Shown: positions 10,801 through 18,025 of the stretch, in pieces
How the letters are laid out: every line of letters begins with the position of its first letter
How positions within the stretch are numbered: the first letter of the stretch is position 1
Source of the DNA: Clostridia bacterium
Lineage (GTDB): Bacteria > Bacillota > Clostridia > Oscillospirales > Acutalibacteraceae
Direction of reading: 5' to 3'
NCBI GenBank assembly: GCA_017399065.1
Contig: JAFQEL010000011.1
Location: 1 to 64,000 of the forward strand
DNA length: 64,000 nucleotides
Program-made: the position numbers and the translations under genes
The notes under the pieces: generated by a model
Databases searched by the model: none
What the model was told of the DNA's origin: nothing
Seen by the model: only the letters and a program-made list of their open reading frames with translations

Positions 10801-12132
10801 GAAGCAAGAAAAACTGCTGAAGATAAGCCTAAAGAGGATTCTGCTCAGGAAATTGAAAATAATCAGGAAGAAACTTCTACCGAAAATGAATTCAGTCTCG
10901 AGAACGAACAAAAAGAAACAAAAGAAGTAGCGATTATCACAGATAATGCTTCAGTTGAGGAATTCAATCTGGAAAACAGTTCAGAAACCAAAGGGGAATA
11001 TGAAAGCACTGCAGTTCTTGACGGTGTAGCGATTGATACAATAAAAGAGCAAAGTCAGACTCTTGTCGATGAAGATACCGAATCAGAAGAAAATATGGAT
11101 GAAAATCCCAACCATCAGATTTCTGTCATAGATGGCATGGATATTTTTGATGTGGAAGGTATGCCAGAGGTTGATGATTTCTTAGAAGATGAGTTTAAAC
11201 GACTAGGTATTGTTCCTTTGTCAAAAACAAGATATCAGGAGAAATGTTATCTTAAATTTGGCTTTGATGAAATCGACGGACGACTTGAACTGGACTTGCT
11301 TGGAAAATATCTTAAAGTCCGCGGATGGTCTGATAACGCACTGACATTGGCAAGAAAAAGAGAGATATTACTTAAAAATGGTTCTGATATTTCTTGCGTT
11401 AACACATGTGACTTCTGTTCATTACCAATCAACGGTGTAAGCTACGAAGTTCTTAATGACGGAAGAGTGCGTTGCAATGATTGCTCAAGTACTGCAATTA
11501 CAACTGTGGAAGAATTTCGCGGATTGTTTTATCAGGTTCTTGATATGCTTAAGATATTTTATCAGATTAAGTATCAGGTACCGATTAAAGTGGAAATGGC
11601 TGATGCAAGAAAAATTGCAGCAGGAGCAGGTCTTGTTTTTGTTCCGAGTACAAATGTGGCACCCCGTGCACTTGGTTATGCGCAGCGTAAAAAAGGCAGA
11701 TATAGCCTGATTATTGAAAACGGAAGCCCTCGTTTAGCTTCTATTGACACAATGGTTCATGAACTGACGCATATCTGGCAGTATTTAAACTGGAGTGATG
11801 ATGAGGTTATGAAAACCTATAAAATGGGTAAATCATCATGCACAGGTATAGCAAGAGATGTTGTGTATGAAGGAATGGCTGTCTGGTCATCAATACAGTA
11901 TTTATACCAGATTGGTGAATCATATTATGCAGCTCAGCAGGAAGCCTATTCTCTTTCCAGAAATGATGTTTATGGGGTTGGCTTCAGACTTTACTGTGAG
12001 CAGTATCCTCTTGTAAAGGATTCAGAGCTTATAAAATATTCACCATTCAGTGCTTTCCCACCATTGGAACCTGAAAAAGTAAAAAGAGCAGTTAAAGAGC
12101 ATTTTTGCACAGATGATACTTGCAGCTGTTAA
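7792..12132 (+). CDS. Large membrane protein with C-terminal zinc finger and HELTH metallopeptidase (DA1-like)
   Basis: 1446 residues. Five hydrophobic segments fill the first 180 residues (about 5-21, 35-52, 75-98, 134-157, 161-180). A cytoplasmic middle region (300-600) has a weak helicase-like look (GKKCLVISG, then a Walker-B-like FVLLIEPS), without an intact P-loop. An acidic linker spans about 930-1130. The end carries a treble-clef-like cysteine cluster starting near 1203 (CDFC ... CNDC) and a HELTH motif (H1323, E1324, H1327) followed by EGMA with E1360, the spacing of a gluzincin-type zinc peptidase. LIM-like finger plus HExxH is the layout of DA1 peptidases. It may mature an exported substrate or a system component. 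The gene overlaps its upstream neighbour by 17 bases. Confidence 0.8.
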   Translation: MMEVFKVVICIVVVALFGLLQNVINLKKNRRARQFALPAIAFVLAIVANVIGYNSMDDVRTLFVKGEYVYNSDIALVNGVIFLALILIKLVLCPLCSFIGKEKNVVEPFVLSYYSYNEDYGEWFLLRKWTNFRKYFLAIVCTLALAVGTYLGLTWYLGSASTIWHYIFPCTILFVVNEMYNFINGQTKEEFEHSVLGAEADSRKVGGYYKVREVFEQTLPEPLLAAHTGFEYIGKYTPLSLIEELKISESRTDNVVADFFEIDERFKTADIDYVQATRQLMHRKNVLFYNPFYRDLEQYIVLPITNALLSGKKCLVISGRTSNCEDVKAWLEGCLAEYCHMKSLWCVADLSDKTPECDVGVLTFSQIYDRNVIYTNREFFSETDFVLLIEPSRMVNIGQVGLSIIAQETQRNKEKPVFCICDRNVEGLVDTMSHLLHDEITTVIAPPVPRCMYSGLSWDADGDFIRQQLFDKQTKYLGNGVELAAIAVKNQVPSVKWYCETKAPIKDIKWITGQHYSTICRYMNLPAQQKDLYEKIQFIPNLWSTARAKEQFAVVEDEFCNMFGMLRTFLSRGENQSFVNVLSENYLLRDYMRCNKQMFMSNPNSVPSIVPDYSKTERNTLIKLIILMSFRPVTEDEILEEFHLVGVESTDAGDVLSRMLKKYTFVNSDIFTVQTRRVDDDDAVLTTICTYTISNEVFDEYFAHTLKNAYYILEDEKTEFGYIDSKLFSHITQLVLPGQFVVYDGKYYLVKYISPQSGVVLRRAADLFDGRKYYRQIREYCLEDSEATVLSQKTVMDVEFTLVQTDIAVNTSSYLEMRDNHDLRTARVVDFSKDPTIKNYKRKYHNKTIMKVKLPDSDEKIRFTICLLLSEIFKSVFPDAWQYIGVITKTPEDIEGMLNYMVYSIKGDIDDDCIYIIEDSDIDLGLLEAVEKNWMKFMEVVADFLDWHYEKMREPESADPVPITARKKIEEATKQKQSLFARMAKRIAKLFGVQKEEEVKIEVEARKTAEDKPKEDSAQEIENNQEETSTENEFSLENEQKETKEVAIITDNASVEEFNLENSSETKGEYESTAVLDGVAIDTIKEQSQTLVDEDTESEENMDENPNHQISVIDGMDIFDVEGMPEVDDFLEDEFKRLGIVPLSKTRYQEKCYLKFGFDEIDGRLELDLLGKYLKVRGWSDNALTLARKREILLKNGSDISCVNTCDFCSLPINGVSYEVLNDGRVRCNDCSSTAITTVEEFRGLFYQVLDMLKIFYQIKYQVPIKVEMADARKIAAGAGLVFVPSTNVAPRALGYAQRKKGRYSLIIENGSPRLASIDTMVHELTHIWQYLNWSDDEVMKTYKMGKSSCTGIARDVVYEGMAVWSSIQYLYQIGESYYAAQQEAYSLSRNDVYGVGFRLYCEQYPLVKDSELIKYSPFSAFPPLEPEKVKRAVKEHFCTDDTCSC

Positions 12133-12170
12133 CAAAAAGACTTTTTAGTTATGCTTGAAAGGAAGATAGT

Positions 12171-15100
12171 ATGAGTTTGCTTATCGAAAAGTATAATGAA
12201 GTAATAAAAACGATAGGCGATATCAACGGGCAGATTCTGAATGCTAAAAATGAAATAAATGCTTTGAAAAAAGAACAGGATAATGATATTGAAATAAAAA
12301 TATCAAGTCTTGAGGATTTATCTAAAAAAATAGATGAATATATTCTCAAAGTTCAGTCTTTTCAACTTTTGGCGGAAAAGAATTTGACAAGTAAAAATGT
12401 TCTTTCTATCGAAACACCACCGGAATATCGCGTTAATCTTAACAGATTAAAGAACTGGTCAATGTTAATTGACCCCAACGCTAAGGATGACCCATATGCA
12501 CAGCGTGTATATGTTGTGGCAAAATGCGACGAACATTTTCTAAAACTCAAAGCAAAAGAGTGTGAAGAAAAAATCGATGAGTTGAAGGAGATTGTGACTT
12601 CAACTAACTATGCGCGAATTCAGCAATTGGAAAATGATATACAGGAACTAAAAACACAATTGAAGAAATTTGTTCAAAGCGAAAGTATATGGACACTTTG
12701 CAATAAAATAGTTGAGGACAATTATAAATACTGGTTTGAAGTATCCCCAACAACCTTTAATGAAGATGGCAATGATGGCGTGTGCTTTGCACCGGGTGCT
12801 TATGCAGCTCCTCTTCCTGTTGATGAAGCGCAACATGAAAAACTAGGCCGTCTGTATAATGTTAATTTAGGTGAAGTTTTAATTCCTGTAGAAATTTCTC
12901 TTGAAAAAGAGTTTGTGCTTACTATTTCCTGTGCCCCATCTAAGGATAAACAGCTTGATAAGGGTATTCAGAATCTTATTCTTAATATCGTTAACAATAG
13001 TCCTGCCGGGACACAGAAGGTTTATGTGCTTGACGGACTCAGATTCAATACCACTTCTCTGGGGTCACTTAAGAAGATAGAAAACACTTTTGCACTTGAA
13101 CAAGTACCCCGTAACCAAGAACAGATAACAGCAACTCTTGAAAGCATAGTAGCATCTTTTGCTGATATAGATGATATGCTTGAAGATTGTGAATCTGTAA
13201 AAGAATACAATGGTAAAGTTTCAAAAGAGAAACGAATTCCGTTAACAACTATTGTTCTTTATGGCTGGCCTAAAGCTTATGAGGGAAAAAACAAAGAGTT
13301 GCTGACCCGAATAATGACTAATTACGAAAGATACGGTGTATCAATCGTAACTGTCACATATAAAAAGGCAGAGCCCTTAAATAAAGAAATTGAAGATAAT
13401 TCACTTCCTGAATATGCAACACATAATGCAACTCACATCCGTATGTTCCCCAATGATACGACAATAGCTTTACCTGATGAAAAACCTCAGAAATTCACAT
13501 GGTATGTGTTTGAAGATGAATTGTCAGATGAGTATGCTGAATCATTGAAATCATTTACAATAACAAAAGAAGTAATAGGAAACGAATATATAAAAAGGTA
13601 TTCGTTAACAACTCGTCCGCAGTATGTTCGCGAGTATAAAAAAATCGAATTACCTTTTGGTATTGACGGAAAAGATAACGCACATTCAGTTTCTTTTGAA
13701 AATGAAAATTTCGCTACATATTTAGTTGGTGCTTCCCGTTCCGGTAAATCTACATTGTTACATACATTAATTGCGGGTTTAATAAGAAATTATCATCCGG
13801 ATAATGTGGAACTGTGGTTGGCAGATTTTAAACAGCTTGAATTTAAACGCTATATAAAACATTTACCGCCCCATGTTAAATATGTGTTGCTGGATGAATC
13901 AACAGAATTAGTTTTTGATTTAATCGATAGATTAACTAATGAGATGTTGGAACGACAGAAGCTGTTTGCAAGACTTGGAAGGCAGCGAATAGACCAGGTT
14001 AATCCTAATGAACTTACAAAACCTCTGCCTGTTATATTTGTAATTCTTGATGAGTTTTCAATTATGTCTCAGTCTATTGCAGAGTCACCAATATATAAGC
14101 TAAGATTGCAGAATATTTTGGCTAAGGGTGCTGCTTTAGGTATTAAGTTTTTGTTCTCGAGTCAGACCTTTACAACAGGTGTAGCAGGTCTTACAGCAAC
14201 AGCCAGAGCGCAGATTCAGCAAAGAATCTCTATGAAGGGTTCGAAAGAGGAAATAAGCGAAACCCTCGAATTATCATCTAATCTTAAGACTGAACAAGTG
14301 AAAAACTGGATGGACGCTTTACCACCACATTATGCTTTGGTAAAATTCAGGACAGGTGCGGATACACCTCCGCAAGTCAAGCGTTTCCTTGTAATGTATT
14401 TTAAGGATTATGAACCAAGGGATGTTATGATTGATGAAATCGCTTCGTCAATGCACAGTGTGGAAAAATTTAATCCTGGTGATTTGTCCTCTTATGTTGA
14501 CAAAAAGCCTGTTTTGGTTGATGGTAATACTTTTGAAGCATTTACAGAGGGTGCATTCTTAAATGATGTTGCAACCTTAAAAGAGAATAACCACTCGTTT
14601 GATTCGAATAGCGAATTATGTGTATCTTTTGGTACACCTCGCCTGATGGTAAATTCAAAGTTGTCAGTGTTATCAGCTGAAACAAGAGAGAATATTTTGT
14701 TGATTGGACGAGCAGCTGAACAGGCATGTAGTGCGTCAATTCTTCTTTCAGCTATGAAATCTGTGAAAGCTCAGAATGGGAAAGTTCAGGTTTGGGCATA
14801 TGGTAAAAACAGATTGTTTTCAGCCTATAAAGATATCTTCATAGAAAATGGTTTTGAAATAGTTGAAGGAATTGATAACATATGTGAAGCTATATCAAAA
14901 ACAAAACAAAATATTGCAAACAAAGTACAAACTAATACATTAATTGTACTGATTGGTATGGATAGAGTTTGTATGGATTTTGATTTTGTTGATGATAGTG
15001 CTGCGGACACAAGTTCAAACACACAAACAATAACTAATGTAAGACAGAAATTTGTTGAGAGTAATGCGGTAATTTCTTCTGAAGATGAGGAAAAACGCAG

Positions 15101-15659
15101 GCAGTACGCTATGAAATGGTTGAAATATAAAAAATCATTCGTTAAGGAAGCTGAAACAAACGGAAAAAATAAAGAAGAAATTATTCAGATGCTTTCTGAA
15201 TTAGAACTTAAATTCAGAAAAGAACAAGGCTATGTGGCTCTAGAAGAGACCCAACCTTCTAAAGTAAATAACAACCCTGAAGATAAGCAACTGATATCAA
15301 CAGAAAAGAAGCAAGGAGCTTATAACGCAAGTAAAGATTTTGAATACATAGTTATGCAAGGCAGTCGTCTTGGTTACCATTTCTTCATGAATCTTTCTTC
15401 TCTTGCTGATTTGAAGCAAACCGGACTCAAGCAGGATTATTTCAGATATAAACTATCTTTCCAGATTTCTGTTGATGATTCCCGTACTTTGTTTGGAAAC
15501 AAGATTGCAAGCACTTTGCCGGAGCATATCTGTCAATACGATGATGCTCTTGAAAGATATTCTTTTAGACCTTATTTACATAAGAATGTAGGTTGGGAAG
15601 GTTGGAATGTCGGCGAAGACGGAAAAGTAATTAATCCATACGAAGAAATAGATAATTGA
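12171..15659 (+). CDS. FtsK/SpoIIIE-type ATPase, EssC-like motor
   Basis: 1162 residues. An N-terminal coiled coil (about 1-170) precedes a mixed domain, and the FtsK/SpoIIIE ATPase core follows with Walker A GASRSGKST (around 519-527) and Walker B VILDEF (around 622-627). A second P-loop-type module near 840 has LIGRAAEQ where the lysine motif should be, so it looks catalytically dead. Type VII secretion motors (EssC/EccC) have the same chain of FtsK modules, with degenerate distal ones, and recognise WXG100 substrates. Unlike EssC, no transmembrane helices or FHA domains are visible, so membrane docking must come from a partner. The gene directly precedes the WXG100-like genes, which supports a substrate-translocating role. 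Confidence 0.85.
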   Translation: MSLLIEKYNEVIKTIGDINGQILNAKNEINALKKEQDNDIEIKISSLEDLSKKIDEYILKVQSFQLLAEKNLTSKNVLSIETPPEYRVNLNRLKNWSMLIDPNAKDDPYAQRVYVVAKCDEHFLKLKAKECEEKIDELKEIVTSTNYARIQQLENDIQELKTQLKKFVQSESIWTLCNKIVEDNYKYWFEVSPTTFNEDGNDGVCFAPGAYAAPLPVDEAQHEKLGRLYNVNLGEVLIPVEISLEKEFVLTISCAPSKDKQLDKGIQNLILNIVNNSPAGTQKVYVLDGLRFNTTSLGSLKKIENTFALEQVPRNQEQITATLESIVASFADIDDMLEDCESVKEYNGKVSKEKRIPLTTIVLYGWPKAYEGKNKELLTRIMTNYERYGVSIVTVTYKKAEPLNKEIEDNSLPEYATHNATHIRMFPNDTTIALPDEKPQKFTWYVFEDELSDEYAESLKSFTITKEVIGNEYIKRYSLTTRPQYVREYKKIELPFGIDGKDNAHSVSFENENFATYLVGASRSGKSTLLHTLIAGLIRNYHPDNVELWLADFKQLEFKRYIKHLPPHVKYVLLDESTELVFDLIDRLTNEMLERQKLFARLGRQRIDQVNPNELTKPLPVIFVILDEFSIMSQSIAESPIYKLRLQNILAKGAALGIKFLFSSQTFTTGVAGLTATARAQIQQRISMKGSKEEISETLELSSNLKTEQVKNWMDALPPHYALVKFRTGADTPPQVKRFLVMYFKDYEPRDVMIDEIASSMHSVEKFNPGDLSSYVDKKPVLVDGNTFEAFTEGAFLNDVATLKENNHSFDSNSELCVSFGTPRLMVNSKLSVLSAETRENILLIGRAAEQACSASILLSAMKSVKAQNGKVQVWAYGKNRLFSAYKDIFIENGFEIVEGIDNICEAISKTKQNIANKVQTNTLIVLIGMDRVCMDFDFVDDSAADTSSNTQTITNVRQKFVESNAVISSEDEEKRRQYAMKWLKYKKSFVKEAETNGKNKEEIIQMLSELELKFRKEQGYVALEETQPSKVNNNPEDKQLISTEKKQGAYNASKDFEYIVMQGSRLGYHFFMNLSSLADLKQTGLKQDYFRYKLSFQISVDDSRTLFGNKIASTLPEHICQYDDALERYSFRPYLHKNVGWEGWNVGEDGKVINPYEEIDN

Positions 15660-15707
15660 CAATTTATTTATACTTCACTATAAGAGGAAATATAAGGAGG
15701 AATAAAA

Positions 15708-15992
15708 ATGGCATTTGCAGACGAACAAAGCTATGAAGAAATGATAAATGCTTTGCAGAATTTTAAAAGTAGAACTGAAGAACAGTGTAATGTTATGGAG
15801 AGTGCAGCGAAGGATTGTGTTGATAATACTGATAATGACCCTGCTGCGCAAAAAAGCAGTAGCAAATTAAGTTCATGTGTTTCAAATATCAGAGCCACTT
15901 TTGAAACTATTGATAACATTATTGCTGCTTTGCAGGATGAATTAGAAGATATTCGTGCTGCAGCAGCGAAAGCTGACCAGATTGGAGATTAA
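15708..15992 (+). CDS. Small helical WXG100-like protein
   Basis: 94 residues, predicted almost entirely helical, acidic, with no signal peptide. The size and the two-helix heptad pattern with a short polar break near residue 40-50 fit the WXG100/ESAT-6 class, but no WxG tripeptide is present. It is preceded by a strong AAGGAGGA site and lies directly between the FtsK-type ATPase and the toxin genes. It is the best candidate for the export partner or targeting factor of the system. Assignment rests on size, fold prediction by eye and position, not on a motif. Confidence 0.6.
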   Translation: MAFADEQSYEEMINALQNFKSRTEEQCNVMESAAKDCVDNTDNDPAAQKSSSKLSSCVSNIRATFETIDNIIAALQDELEDIRAAAAKADQIGD

Positions 15993-16005
15993 TGGAGGGG
16001 ATAAA

Positions 16006-16305
16006 ATGAAGTATGCAGTAAACGAAGAAGGCGTATCAGCTTTAAAAACAATGTCTGCAGCTATTTTTGATGCTACAGAACAAATCAACGGACTTACTAG
16101 CGCATTAGATGCTTGTGCAGGCGACCATCAGGATACTTTAGGTCCTCATAAATCTTCTATCGATGCTGTTATTCAGGAGATAGATTCTATTACTAAACAA
16201 GCAACTGCTCCCATAAATGAGATTTCAGAAACTCTTAATGATATTGCAGATGCATATCAGGAAATAATCGGTAATGATAGAATAAGCGGATCCGCGGGAA
16301 AATAA
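16006..16305 (+). CDS. Helical leader domain of the papain-fold toxin (standalone or frameshift upstream part)
   Basis: 99 residues, starting with KYAVNEEG after AGGGG (15996-16000). Nearly the same domain forms the N-terminus of the next toxin at 17107 (KYAVNEEG, LGPH, DIADAYEEII, NDR), so it is a WXG100/LXG-type export leader. Its final codons GCG GGA AAA TAA hold a G GGA AAA heptamer in the correct phase for -1 slippage. Slippage would continue in the frame of the papain-fold toxin, giving a 276-residue fusion similar in size to the 290-residue neighbour. Without slippage this protein is a free leader or chaperone. Confidence 0.7.
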   Translation: MKYAVNEEGVSALKTMSAAIFDATEQINGLTSALDACAGDHQDTLGPHKSSIDAVIQEIDSITKQATAPINEISETLNDIADAYQEIIGNDRISGSAGK

Positions 16306-16835
16306 GTGGCTTCACCGTGGCTGGCAATGCCACCGCTTTGGCGGGTGGTAGTACGGCAGAAGCCGGTAGTAATAATTCTGCTGGCAGCACAAGTGGTTCA
16401 GCGAACACTGTTTCAAGCATCGCCGGTTGGATAAAGGAGATTAATCCCCTTTATGGCGATCCATTTTTTCCTCAAAGTTCTGTCAACTGTGGTTCATGTG
16501 CTTTTGCAGTTGAGCGTAGATTAAGTGGCGATAATACTGCTGTAGCATCACTTAATAATATAGGCACAGATGTAGGCATGGAACAAGCGACGGGTAAAAA
16601 GTGCGTATATATGTCTGTTGATAAGATTGGAGAATGTTTGCGTTCAAAGGGCGCTGGCTCACATTTGATTGTGGGTATAAACAGAAGGCTTCCAAATGGT
16701 CAACCAGTAGCTGGTCATTGGTTCAATGCTTTTTTCGATGGTGAAAATATTTATACTATAGAGGGACAGTCCGGAGAAATATTGGATTGGCCACACGATT
16801 ACGGGCATATATCAGAGTGGTGTGCACTTGTGTGA
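16281..16835 (+). CDS. Papain-fold toxin domain (Tox-PL-like), probably read by -1 frameshift
   Basis: This frame is open from 16281. The first possible free start is GTG at 16317 (172 residues), but no ribosome site precedes it. A Ser/Gly/Ala-rich linker is followed by a compact domain with NCGSC (57-61 of the GTG form), an AVERRLSG stretch, GHW with H124 and an EGQ with Q141. This Cys-His-Gln order matches papain-fold polymorphic toxins, some of which are deamidases or proteases. It lies directly downstream of the leader-domain gene and upstream of a small immunity-like gene. It is probably made as a fusion to the leader by slippage at 16296-16302, though an orphan toxin cassette or a frameshift mutation are alternatives. 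Confidence 0.7.
   Translation, partial: NKRIRGKISGFTVAGNATALAGGSTAEAGSNNSAGSTSGSANTVSSIAGWIKEINPLYGDPFFPQSSVNCGSCAFAVERRLSGDNTAVASLNNIGTDVGMEQATGKKCVYMSVDKIGECLRSKGAGSHLIVGINRRLPNGQPVAGHWFNAFFDGENIYTIEGQSGEILDWPHDYGHISEWCALV
16296..16348 (+). promoter_or_regulatory. Candidate -1 programmed frameshift site
   Basis: G GGA AAA at 16296-16302 is in the X XXY YYZ phase, with TAA as the next zero-frame codon. Downstream, GTGGC (16306-16310 or 16317-16321) can pair with GCCAC (16329-16333), or CCACCGC (16330-16336) with GCGGGTGG (16341-16348, one bulge). Both are GC-rich in an AT-rich operon. The second stem starts further away than usual for frameshift stimulators. Confidence 0.5.
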
Positions 16836-16847
16836 GAGGTTTTTGAT

Positions 16848-17114
16848 ATGATTAATAGTAAACAAATTGAAATAGCTAAAAGAATTCTTCAGTTAAGTGA
16901 AGCTGAAGTGAAAGAATTTTCTATCGATTTGGATAATACAGATGCAGTGTATATAAGTGTACCAATAAAAGGAGGCGCTTCAGTAATTATTTCTGCTGAT
17001 GGAGAGGTCCTTTATGCAAATTCTTCAGTTAGTTTTGATGTCCATGTAAGAGAATTTTTAGCAGGACGCAGAACCCCTTTAAGTGCATTTGAACAGGTGG
17101 TAACAGATGGCTAA
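16848..17114 (+). CDS. Putative immunity protein for the papain-fold toxin
   Basis: 88 residues, soluble, acidic at the N-terminus, with alternating beta-like stretches (about 34-52). No family recognised. It starts 12 bases after the papain-fold toxin stop and ends inside the start of the next toxin (8-base overlap). In polymorphic toxin loci a small gene directly behind a toxin usually encodes its immunity protein, so that role is inferred from position alone. Confidence 0.5.
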   Translation: MINSKQIEIAKRILQLSEAEVKEFSIDLDNTDAVYISVPIKGGASVIISADGEVLYANSSVSFDVHVREFLAGRRTPLSAFEQVVTDG

Positions 17115-17979
17115 ATATGCAGTAAATGAAGAAGGTGTAGCAGCATTAAATTTATTGGCTACAAGAGTTTTGGAATGTTGTTCAGCTATAAAAGAAAACA
17201 CCTATCATTTAGAAACAGTATCTGAAGATTACCAAGGTCTTTTAGGACCACATTATAATTCGCTCATTCAGGCATTGGAAAGCATAAAAAATGAATCAGA
17301 GCAAATGAAGACACCTGTTGAAGACATTTCTTCAGCACTTACCGATATAGCAGATGCTTATGAAGAAATAATTGCGAACGATAGGGTTAAAGCGGGTGAG
17401 AAAAACGCCCAAGCATCAAAAGGCTCGTTCATTTCTCGGATTTTTGGAAAGAGTGCGGGTAGTAGCGCTGGTGCTGAAGGTAGTAAATTTGAAAGTTATG
17501 ATGTGGATGAGCATGGCTTTGTTCATGGCGATAATTACGAAGGCTACATTAGCGATTGGGACGGATATTCTTCAGAGAATTTTGAATCAGAAATGTTTGG
17601 GGATAATGCCCAGGTTTCGTCAATAAGCCCATCCAGCATAGAAGGTATCAGAGTAAGCGAATATGATATGGAGAATCCCGAGGTGTTTTGGGGTCAACAT
17701 AAAAAGGGTGGCACAAAAGAATCGTTTGTTGAAATTGCTTCTCATATACCAGAGGTAAAAGAGGCTCTTACATCAGGGAGAAGCTTAATTGAATTGGAAA
17801 ATGATGAGCGATTAGGACCTTGTTCATCCATTTATTTTGACCCTTCAAGAATACCTCAAGTTATAGAATGTGATGGGTATTATGAGTTCCAAGGTAATGG
17901 ACGTCATCGTATTTTAGCAGCGCGAGAGCTAGGATATGATATTCCTGTGAAAGTTATTGGAACAAGGAAAAGGAAATAA
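17107..17979 (+). CDS. Polymorphic toxin: helical leader fused to ParB-fold domain
   Basis: 290 residues. Residues 1-95 are the same leader as the gene at 16006. A Ser/Gly-rich linker (96-150) leads to a C-terminal domain with GNGRHR (263-268) followed by ILAARELGYDIPVKV, the signature of the ParB/sulfiredoxin-like fold, in which GxxRHR binds nucleotide or contributes to nuclease activity. It is therefore probably an exported nuclease or NTP-dependent toxin. It overlaps the upstream immunity-like gene by 8 bases. No small immunity gene follows: the next gene encodes a large channel-like protein. Confidence 0.7.
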   Translation: MAKYAVNEEGVAALNLLATRVLECCSAIKENTYHLETVSEDYQGLLGPHYNSLIQALESIKNESEQMKTPVEDISSALTDIADAYEEIIANDRVKAGEKNAQASKGSFISRIFGKSAGSSAGAEGSKFESYDVDEHGFVHGDNYEGYISDWDGYSSENFESEMFGDNAQVSSISPSSIEGIRVSEYDMENPEVFWGQHKKGGTKESFVEIASHIPEVKEALTSGRSLIELENDERLGPCSSIYFDPSRIPQVIECDGYYEFQGNGRHRILAARELGYDIPVKVIGTRKRK

Positions 17980-18025
17980 TCAAACAGAAAATCATAAAGT
18001 TTCTGTACTGAAAGAGGTAAATGGT

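Noticed and set aside
12171-15659. Calling the cluster a standard type VIIb secretion system
   Set aside because: Only the FtsK-type ATPase and WXG100-like proteins fit. EsaA, EssA, EssB and EsaB-like genes are missing and the ATPase lacks the EssC membrane part.
16281-16316. Papain-fold toxin as a separate gene starting upstream of GTG 16317
   Set aside because: No start codon with a ribosome site exists in this frame before 16317. The frameshift reading explains it better, although it is not proved.
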